Shown here: in pieces, positions 5,796-10,211 of the stretch | Layout: every line of letters begins with the position of its first letter | Numbering within the stretch: position 1 is the stretch's first letter | NCBI GenBank assembly: GCA_025964295.1 | Contig: JAOPZD010000192.1 | Location: 1-10,211 of the forward strand | Direction of reading: 5' to 3' | Length of the DNA stretch: 10,211 nt | Source of the DNA: Conexibacter sp. | GTDB taxonomy: Bacteria > Actinomycetota > Thermoleophilia > Solirubrobacterales > Solirubrobacteraceae | Program-made: the position numbers and the translations under genes | Notes under the pieces: model-generated | Database searches by the model: none | The model's input: only the letters and a program-made list of their open reading frames with translations | Told to the model about the DNA's origin: nothing

Positions 5796-7243
5796 CCATC
5801 GATCCCGTCGAAGTCCCCCGCGTCGCCTCGGGCATCGAGGGCCTGGACGCCGTCACCGGCGGCGGCCTGCCCAGCGGCCGCGTCACGCTCGTCTCCGGCA
5901 CGGCCGGCAGCGGCAAGACGCTGCTGGCGGTCCAGTTCCTGGTCGCCGGCATCACCCGCGACGAGCCCGGCGTGTTCGTCACGTTCGAAGAGCGCCCGCC
6001 GGAGATCGTCCGCAACTTCCGCTCCTTCGGCTGGGACGTCGACGGCTGGCAGGCCGCCGGCCGGTGGACGTTCGTCGACGCCTCGCCCGACCTCTCCGAC
6101 GAGCTGATCGTCGCCGGCGACTACGACTTGTCGTCCTTGGTCGCGCGCGTGCGCCACGCGGTCGGCAAGAGCGGCGCGCGACGGGTCGCGATCGACTCCA
6201 CCGGGTCGCTGATCGACCAGTTCGGCAACCTGCAGGTCGCCCGCCGCGCGCTGCTGCAGATCGCGGCCGCGCTCCAGGACCTCGACGTGACCACCGTGAT
6301 GACGGCCGAGCGTCCCGACGACTTCGGGCCGGTGGCCCGCTTCGGCTTCGAGGAGTTCGTCGCCGACAACGTCATCATCCTGCGCAACCTCCTGGAGGCG
6401 GAGAAGCGCCGCCGCACGCTGGAGGTGCTCAAGCTCCGGGGCGGTTCGCACCTCAAGGGCGAGCATCTGTTCACCATCAGGTCGGGCCACGGCATGGTGG
6501 TCGTGCCTCAGGAGGTCCTGAACTTCGGCTACGCCTCCTCGCACGACCGGCTGCCGTCGGGCATCGCCGAGCTCGACGCGATGACCCACGGCGGTTTCCT
6601 GGCCCGGTCGCTCGTGCTCGTCTCCGGACCGACGGGGGTCGGCAAGTCCCTGCTGGCGACGCAGTTCGTCGTCGGCGGAGGCGACCGCGGCCTGCTCTTC
6701 TCCTTCGAGGAGTCGCGGGACCAGCTCGTGCGCAACGCCGAGGCGTGGGGCATCGACGTCGAGCGCCTCGAAGCCGGCGGCCGCCTGCGCATCGTGGCCC
6801 AGGCGCCGGAGGCGGCGTCGCTGGAGGACCACCTGCTGCACCTCAAGAGCGAGCTGGCGGACTTCCGGCCCGATCGGATCGCCATCGACAGCCTGTCGGC
6901 CCTGCACCGCGTCGCCAGCATGAAGAGCTTCCGCGAGTACTTGCTCGGCCTGAGCTTCCACATCAAGGCCAGCTCGTTGTTGGGGCTCATGACGGCGACC
7001 GCCGAGGACACGCTCGGATCCGACCTCAGCGGCGGCATGCACATGTCGACCGTGGCCGACGCGATCATCGTCCTGCAGTACGTCGCCGACCATGGGCGCG
7101 TCGGCCGGGCCATCAACGTCCTGAAGGTCCGCGGCTCCGACCACGACAAGGACATCCGCACGTTCACCATCGACGACAGCGGCATGCAGATCGGCGAGCG
7201 GCTGAACCTGCGCGGCTGGCATGTCCTGCCCGAGGTGCTCTAG
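5792..7243 (+). CDS. kaiC: KaiC-family tandem RecA-like ATPase/autokinase
   Basis: This 483-residue double-domain KaiC is expected to form a two-tiered hexamer. CI domain: Walker A GTAGSGKT (36-43), catalytic glutamate pair E66/E67 in VFVTFEE, a KaiB-binding-loop-like ASPDLSDELIVAGDYDLSSL (97-116) and KLRGGSHLKGE (214-224). CII domain: Walker A GPTGVGKS (279-286), E306/E307 in LLFSFEESR, and KVRGSDHDK (445-453). The autophosphorylation pair equivalent to S431/T432 of Synechococcus is kept as S419/T420 in HMST, while the position of T426 is Gly414. By hand alignment the chain ends near Synechococcus residue 495, so the KaiA-binding C-terminal peptide is missing, in keeping with the absence of kaiA here. 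The start is the ATG overlapping the kaiB stop, with GGAG (5784-5787) upstream. The frame stays open upstream to 5453, but that Arg-rich stretch is the shadow of kaiB. Confidence 0.95.
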   Translation: MTIDPVEVPRVASGIEGLDAVTGGGLPSGRVTLVSGTAGSGKTLLAVQFLVAGITRDEPGVFVTFEERPPEIVRNFRSFGWDVDGWQAAGRWTFVDASPDLSDELIVAGDYDLSSLVARVRHAVGKSGARRVAIDSTGSLIDQFGNLQVARRALLQIAAALQDLDVTTVMTAERPDDFGPVARFGFEEFVADNVIILRNLLEAEKRRRTLEVLKLRGGSHLKGEHLFTIRSGHGMVVVPQEVLNFGYASSHDRLPSGIAELDAMTHGGFLARSLVLVSGPTGVGKSLLATQFVVGGGDRGLLFSFEESRDQLVRNAEAWGIDVERLEAGGRLRIVAQAPEAASLEDHLLHLKSELADFRPDRIAIDSLSALHRVASMKSFREYLLGLSFHIKASSLLGLMTATAEDTLGSDLSGGMHMSTVADAIIVLQYVADHGRVGRAINVLKVRGSDHDKDIRTFTIDDSGMQIGERLNLRGWHVLPEVL

Positions 7244-7612
7244 GTGGATGCGAGCCGGTACGACGTCGAGCGCGTCGACGATCGCACGGCCGTCATCACG
7301 CTGCACGCCGAAGCGGGCACCGCCGCCGGGCACCACGTCCGGGAGTTGCTCGCCGACCTCCGCGAGCAGGGCGTCAACCGCCTGGTCTTCGACCTGCGCA
7401 GCCCGCAGATGCTCAACTCGAAGGTCCTCGACGCCCTCGTCCGGGGCGCCGCCGACCTCCACCCCCGCGACGGGGCCGGCCTGGCCGTCATCACCGAGCA
7501 GCAGTACGTCCGCACGATCCTCGAGATCACCGCGACCGGCGGCATGCTCTTCGTGGCCGACAGCCGCGAGGAGGCGCTCGACGCGCTGCCGCCGCTGGGG
7601 CCCAAGCCCTAG
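7244..7612 (+). CDS. STAS-domain protein, anti-sigma factor antagonist-like
   Basis: This 122-residue single STAS domain belongs to the SpoIIAA/RsbV type. The core strand-helix unit reads NRLVFDLRSPQMLNSKVLDA (45-64). Ser59 in LNSKVLDAL sits where the regulatory Ser of SpoIIAA (motif DSSGL) is phosphorylated by the anti-sigma kinase. The preceding Asp is replaced by Asn and the Ser-Gly by Lys-Val, so the phosphosite context is divergent. The gene uses a GTG start directly after the kaiC stop (TAG 7241-7243, GTG 7244) with GAGGT (7232-7236) seven bases before it, so it is certainly in the kaiBC operon. Expected role: when dephosphorylated, bind an anti-sigma kinase such as the RsbA-like protein at 4454-5413 and free its sigma factor. 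A role as a KaiC output partner is inference. Confidence 0.87.
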   Translation: MDASRYDVERVDDRTAVITLHAEAGTAAGHHVRELLADLREQGVNRLVFDLRSPQMLNSKVLDALVRGAADLHPRDGAGLAVITEQQYVRTILEITATGGMLFVADSREEALDALPPLGPKP

Positions 7613-7620
7613 GCGATGCC

Positions 7621-7655
7621 GGGTGGAGGGCGGCGTTTGCGCCCGCCCTCCACCC
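7621..7655. terminator. Bidirectional terminator hairpin between convergent genes
   Basis: GGGTGGAGGGCGG (7621-7633) pairs perfectly with CCGCCCTCCACCC (7643-7655) around a 9-base loop. It lies exactly between the STAS stop (7612) and the stop of the opposing two-TM gene (7664). There are no long T-tracts, but position and strength make it the shared terminator. Confidence 0.75.
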
Positions 7656-7663
7656 GTGGCGAC

Positions 7664-8002
7664 CTAGCGGTCGAAGCGCCCGTCGGCGTCGGCCGTGTCG
7701 TTCGTGCCGCCGGCGAAGTACGGCTCTCGGCTGCCGGCCTTGGCGAGCCCGCGGCTGACCATGTAGCCGACGGTGAGGATGCCGACGATCAGCCACGTGT
7801 CGTGGGCGTTGAGGCGATCGTCGTGACCGTCGCCGGCCTTCGTCAGCAGGCCCGCCAGCAGGACGCCGATGGTCACCGCCACGTAGGCGTAGAACTCCGA
7901 CGTCTTGGACGAGTGCTTGGTCTCGGTGCTCAGCCGCCCTGCCGCTGCGCGGCGTCCGGCGGTGGCTCCCTTGCTGCCGCGATCCGTCACGGTTCCGGCC
8001 AT
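7664..8002 (-). CDS. Small two-TM membrane protein of unknown function
   Basis: This 112-residue protein has a basic, Ser/Thr/Ala-rich cytosolic-looking N-terminus (1-35). TM1 lies at about 37-54 (FYAYVAVTIGVLLAGLLTKA) and a charged loop GDGHDDRLNAHD follows. TM2 lies at about 69-86 (TWLIVGILTVGYMVSRGLAK), before a short hydrophilic tail ending in DADGRFDR. I do not recognise a named family. I chose ATG 8002 because AGGGAG (8010-8015, minus strand) sits seven bases upstream. In-frame ATGs at 8074 and 8122 would overlap or precede the promoter-like motif. The gene is convergent with the kaiBC-STAS operon, shares its terminator, and has an upstream box almost identical to that of kaiB, so shared regulation with that operon is plausible. 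Confidence 0.8.
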   Translation of the reverse strand: MAGTVTDRGSKGATAGRRAAAGRLSTETKHSSKTSEFYAYVAVTIGVLLAGLLTKAGDGHDDRLNAHDTWLIVGILTVGYMVSRGLAKAGSREPYFAGGTNDTADADGRFDR

Positions 8003-8072
8003 GTGCGTTCTCCCTGTGTTCAACGTTTCCAGCGCGGCCCTGGTTGGACCCGCCGCCTGGCTGACGGACGAC

Positions 8073-8099
8073 ATGTCCGATCCGGCGGACCGCCCAAAC
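8073..8099 (-). promoter_or_regulatory. Putative sigma-B-like promoter of the two-TM protein gene
   Basis: On the minus strand GTTTGG (8099-8094), 15 bases and GGACAT (8078-8073) reproduce the kaiB upstream box (GTTTGA-N14-GGACAA). The implied transcript starts about 65 bases before the ATG at 8002 and carries its AGGGAG ribosome binding site. Confidence 0.4.
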
Positions 8100-8188
8100 G
8101 TGCCAAGTCCTACGCGAACCATCCGGACCGTCGAGCGCCGGCCGGGGAGTCATGCGCGTCGCGGGCCACCAGCGGGTAGGGCGCGCGG

Positions 8189-8233
8189 ATGAGCTCGAGC
8201 CTGGACGCGCCGCTCGGCGGGCCGGCGCGGTGA
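8189..8233 (+). other. Possible 14-codon leader ORF before the hydrolase
   Basis: ATG at 8189 encodes MSSSLDAPLGGPAR and stops at TGA 8231-8233. That stop overlaps a GTG (8230-8232) in the hydrolase frame as GTGA. A GGGTAG box (8174-8179) lies nine bases before the ATG. This geometry would allow translational coupling, but an ORF this short can arise by chance. Confidence 0.2.
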
Positions 8234-8244
8234 TCGCGCCGCCG

Positions 8245-9105
8245 ATGCCCGCGGTGGCGGGCGTGACGCACCGCGACGTCGACGTCGGCGGCGTCCGGCT
8301 GCACGTCGCCGAGGCCGGCAGCGGACCGCCCCTGCTGCTGCTGCACGGCTGGCCGCAGCACTGGTGGTCCTGGCGGCGCCTGATCCCGGCGCTGGCCGAG
8401 CGCCACCGCGTGATCGTGCCCGACCTGCGCGGGTGGGGCTGGTCGGCGGCGCCGCCCGGCGACTACGCCAAGGCGACCTTCGCGCGAGACGTGCTCGCGC
8501 TCCTCGACGCCGAGGGGCTGGACCGCGTGGCGGTGATGGGCCATGACTGGGGCGGCTACGTCGCGTTCCTGATGGCCTTGATGGCGCCCGAGCGGGTGGA
8601 GCGCCTGGTCGCGCTCGACATCGCCCCGCCGTGGCCGGCCGGGCGTCCGCGTGCGCGGCACCTGCTGCTGCCGGCGTTCGCGTCCTATCAGGTGCTCGTC
8701 GGCACGCCGGTCATCGGGCCGCGGACGATGACCGCCGGCCGGGCCTTCGTGCGCGGGATCATCCGCGCGGGCAGCGGGCCCGGCGCGCGCTGGACCGACG
8801 CCGAGCTCGACGTCTACGCCGACGTCCTGCGCGACCCGGCCCGCGCCGCCGCCAGCTCGGCCTGCTACCGCACGTTCCTGACGCGGGAGCTGCCGGCCAC
8901 GATGAGCGGCGGGGATCGTTCCGGCGACCTGCGCGTCCCCTCCCTGCTGCTGATGGGCGGGCGCAGCGCGCTGCGCCTGGTCCTCGACCCGCAGCCCGGG
9001 CCCAACCTGCAGGTGGAGACCGTTCCCGGCGCCGGGCACTTCCTGCCGGAGGAGGCGCCGGGCGCCGTGCTGGAGCGCGCCCTGCCGTTCCTCGGCGAGC
9101 GGTGA
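8245..9105 (+). CDS. Alpha/beta hydrolase, epoxide hydrolase-like (Asp nucleophile)
   Basis: This cytosolic alpha/beta-hydrolase has 286 residues from this start. The oxyanion segment is LLLLHGWPQHWWSWR (HG at 34-35), and DLRGWGWSAAP follows. The nucleophile elbow GHDWGG places an Asp (D101) as nucleophile, as in epoxide hydrolases and haloalkane dehalogenases rather than Ser esterases. The C-terminal catalytic His is H265 in PGAGHFLPEEAP. The HGWP motif favours an epoxide-hydrolase-like function; the natural substrate is unknown. Start choice is uncertain. The frame is open from ATG 8152 (31 extra Arg-rich residues, GGGGAG only two bases away) and GTG 8230 is also possible. I prefer ATG 8245 because homology begins at VTHRDVDVGGVRLHV. 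It is followed by the methyltransferase after 75 bases, probably with a separate promoter. Confidence 0.87.
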   Translation: MPAVAGVTHRDVDVGGVRLHVAEAGSGPPLLLLHGWPQHWWSWRRLIPALAERHRVIVPDLRGWGWSAAPPGDYAKATFARDVLALLDAEGLDRVAVMGHDWGGYVAFLMALMAPERVERLVALDIAPPWPAGRPRARHLLLPAFASYQVLVGTPVIGPRTMTAGRAFVRGIIRAGSGPGARWTDAELDVYADVLRDPARAAASSACYRTFLTRELPATMSGGDRSGDLRVPSLLLMGGRSALRLVLDPQPGPNLQVETVPGAGHFLPEEAPGAVLERALPFLGER

Positions 9106-9112
9106 CGCGAGG

Positions 9113-9130
9113 CGCGCCCGACGCGCCCGA
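9113..9130 (+). repeat. Tandem 9-base repeat CGCGCCCGA x2
   Basis: CGCGCCCGA occurs twice in direct succession (9113-9121, 9122-9130) just after the hydrolase stop. It is probably a simple GC-rich slippage repeat; no function is apparent. Confidence 0.4.
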
Positions 9131-9143
9131 CGCCGGCCTCCGG

Positions 9144-9170
9144 GTTTGCGCGAGCGCGCACGGTGGATAC
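9144..9170 (+). promoter_or_regulatory. Putative sigma-B-like promoter of the methyltransferase gene
   Basis: GTTTGC (9144-9149), a 15-base spacer and GGATAC (9165-9170) lie directly upstream of the gene. Counting on from the -10, transcription should begin close to the ATG at 9181, so the message would be leaderless or nearly so. This fits the lack of any ribosome binding site there. Confidence 0.45.
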
Positions 9171-9180
9171 GTCCCCGCCC

Positions 9181-9891
9181 ATGCGGATCGTGACGCTCCC
9201 CGGTGTGTTCCGGCCCATCTCCGACACGTGGCTGCTGGCCGGCGTGCTGCGCGAGCTCGCGCCCGGCGCCTCCGTCCTGGACCCCTGCACCGGCAGCGGC
9301 GCGCTGGCCGTGACCGCCGCGCTGGCCGGGGCTCGCGACGTCACCGCCGTCGACGTCTCGCGCCGCGCCGTGCTCACCGTGCGCCTGAACGCGCGGCTCA
9401 ACGGCGTGTCGGTCCGGGCGCGGCGCGGCGATCTGTTCGGATCGCTGCACGATCAGCGCTACGACGTGATCGTCTCCAACCCGCCCTACGTCCCCGATCC
9501 CAGCGGCGACCGCCTGCCCACCCGCGGGCCCCAGCGCGCCTGGGACGCCGGCCGCGACGGACGGGTCGTGCTGGACCGCCTGATCGCCGAGGCCCCTCTC
9601 CACCTGCGCCCCGGCGGCACCCTCCTGGTCGTCCACTCCGAGATCTGCGGGACCGACGTCACGCTGGACGCGCTGCGCGCCGCCGGCCTCCAGCCCGCTG
9701 TCGCCACCCGTCATCGCGGCCCGCTGGGCCCGCTCATGCGCGACCGCGTCGACCACCTCCGCGCGCAGGGGCGGCTCGCCCCGGGCCAGACCGAGGAGGA
9801 GGTCGTCGTCATCCGTGGCGTCCTGCCGGCGCCCGGCGCGCGCGCCGGCGCCCGGTTCACGCGGGTCCAGCAGCCGCAGCCCGTCCGCTGA
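9181..9891 (+). CDS. HemK2/MTQ2-like stand-alone SAM-dependent methyltransferase
   Basis: This is a class I methyltransferase of 236 residues. It has SAM motif I VLDPCTGSGALAV (about 32-44), an acidic motif II region VTAVDVSRRAV (54-64) and the catalytic SNPPYVPDP (99-107) shared by glutamine N5-methyltransferases (PrmC/HemK, MTQ2) and some N6-adenine enzymes. It lacks the N-terminal helical domain of PrmC, so it resembles the shorter HemK2/MTQ2 group. Possible substrates are a Gln in a release factor or other protein, or an RNA/DNA adenine; the sequence does not decide. I chose ATG 9181 over the in-frame GTG 9163 because the GTG would start inside the putative promoter, before its -10 is complete. 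The C-terminus ends in an Arg/Gln-rich tail (VQQPQPVR). Confidence 0.87.
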   Translation: MRIVTLPGVFRPISDTWLLAGVLRELAPGASVLDPCTGSGALAVTAALAGARDVTAVDVSRRAVLTVRLNARLNGVSVRARRGDLFGSLHDQRYDVIVSNPPYVPDPSGDRLPTRGPQRAWDAGRDGRVVLDRLIAEAPLHLRPGGTLLVVHSEICGTDVTLDALRAAGLQPAVATRHRGPLGPLMRDRVDHLRAQGRLAPGQTEEEVVVIRGVLPAPGARAGARFTRVQQPQPVR

Positions 9892-10073
9892 GACGTCATC
9901 GCGCTGACCGTGTGCGCATCGCGAACAGGCGGTCCGGGGTAGGTCGTCTCCCGGGACGGCGCAGGCCGCGGCAGGCCCCGTCTCACGGATGTGCGGTGGG
10001 AAACGTGCGAGACCGCTGAGCGGTTCGCGGCGTCGCCCTCGGGTCTTGACCAAGCCCTTCGAGGAGGTACGCC
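9892..10073. other. Intergenic region upstream of the last gene
   Basis: This 182-base gap holds GGGTAG (9937-9942), which resembles a sigma-B -10 but has no GTTT at the right distance. It also holds a dyad ACCGCT-G-AGCGGT (10012-10024) and a strong GAGGAGGT (10061-10068). I see no clear terminator for the methyltransferase. Confidence 0.4.
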
Positions 10074-10211
10074 ATGTCCGCATCACGCTCCGGCGCGACG
10101 CCGCCGATCCCGACCAGGACCAACGCCCAGGCCGACCTCGTCCGCCGCTACGCGCGCATGCTGCGCTCCGCGGCCGCCACGTCCGCGTCGGCCCCCGCTG
10201 ACGTCGTGCGC
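10074..10211 (+). CDS. Unrecognised protein (partial, runs off the right edge)
   Basis: GAGGAGGT (10061-10068) lies five bases before the ATG at 10074, so this is very likely a true start. Only 46 codons are visible, with no stop: MSASRSGATPPIPTRT followed by a helical, basic stretch NAQADLVRRYARMLRSAAAT and a Ser/Ala/Pro-rich segment. There is no signal peptide or TM segment. No family can be assigned from this fragment. Confidence 0.7.
   Translation, partial: MSASRSGATPPIPTRTNAQADLVRRYARMLRSAAATSASAPADVVR

Noticed and set aside
5546..7462. 638-codon minus-strand open frame
   Set aside because: It is fully antisense to kaiB, kaiC and the STAS gene, with a repetitive composition and no recognisable motif; the plus-strand genes are certain.
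8025..8051. GTTTCC-N15-GGACCC on the plus strand as a fifth sigma-B-like element
   Set aside because: It lacks the conserved A of the -10, lies more than 100 bases before any plus-strand start and falls inside the leader of the minus-strand gene.
9999..10035. GGAAAC...CGTC as an ECF-sigma promoter
   Set aside because: The spacing (about 26 bases) is far beyond the usual 15-17 bases.
8110..10086. 658-codon minus-strand open frame
   Set aside because: It is the shadow of the hydrolase and methyltransferase genes, with biased composition and no motifs.

Overview
The window comes from a very GC-rich bacterial chromosome. Long open frames run on the antisense of nearly every gene, which is typical of about 70% GC. 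Gene content (MreC, an RsbA-type MEDS/anti-sigma kinase, STAS protein, KaiB/KaiC, GAF histidine kinase, HemK2-like methyltransferase) suits an actinomycete, and my best guess is a Thermoleophilia/Solirubrobacter-like lineage. That placement is inference from style and content. No rRNA, tRNA, CRISPR array, transposase or phage gene was found.

Layout. Positions 1-1793 (minus) hold the 5' three quarters of a soluble sensor histidine kinase (RsbRD-like N-terminus, two tandem GAF domains, HisKA_3 box) that runs off the left edge. Positions 1984-2862 (minus) hold an orphan mreC that ends inside a perfect 15-bp hairpin. From 3081 the plus strand carries an atypical SDR (NAD-dependent epimerase-like), a 77-residue helical-hairpin protein behind a strong ribosome binding site, and then the core of the window: a MEDS + GHKL-ATPase protein of the RsbA anti-sigma type (4454-5413), followed by a tight kaiB-kaiC-STAS operon (5523-7612). 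A bidirectional hairpin separates this operon from a convergent small two-TM membrane protein (minus, 7664-8002). The right end holds an epoxide-hydrolase-like alpha/beta hydrolase, a stand-alone HemK2/MTQ2-like methyltransferase, and the start of an unrecognised gene at 10074.

How it may work. A KaiB/KaiC pair without KaiA is co-transcribed with a SpoIIAA/RsbV-like STAS protein and sits just behind an RsbA-like anti-sigma kinase. Together they look like a KaiBC timer or ATPase wired to a partner-switching stress-sigma module. Four gene starts in the window (the 77-aa protein, the kaiBC-STAS operon, the two-TM protein and the methyltransferase) are each preceded by a match to GTTTG/GTTC-N14-15-GG(A/G)(T/C)A. 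This resembles sigma-B/sigma-F promoters, so the same sigma factor that the module would control may read these genes. The promoter motifs and domains are seen directly; the wiring is inference. No intergenic gap exceeds 300 bases.
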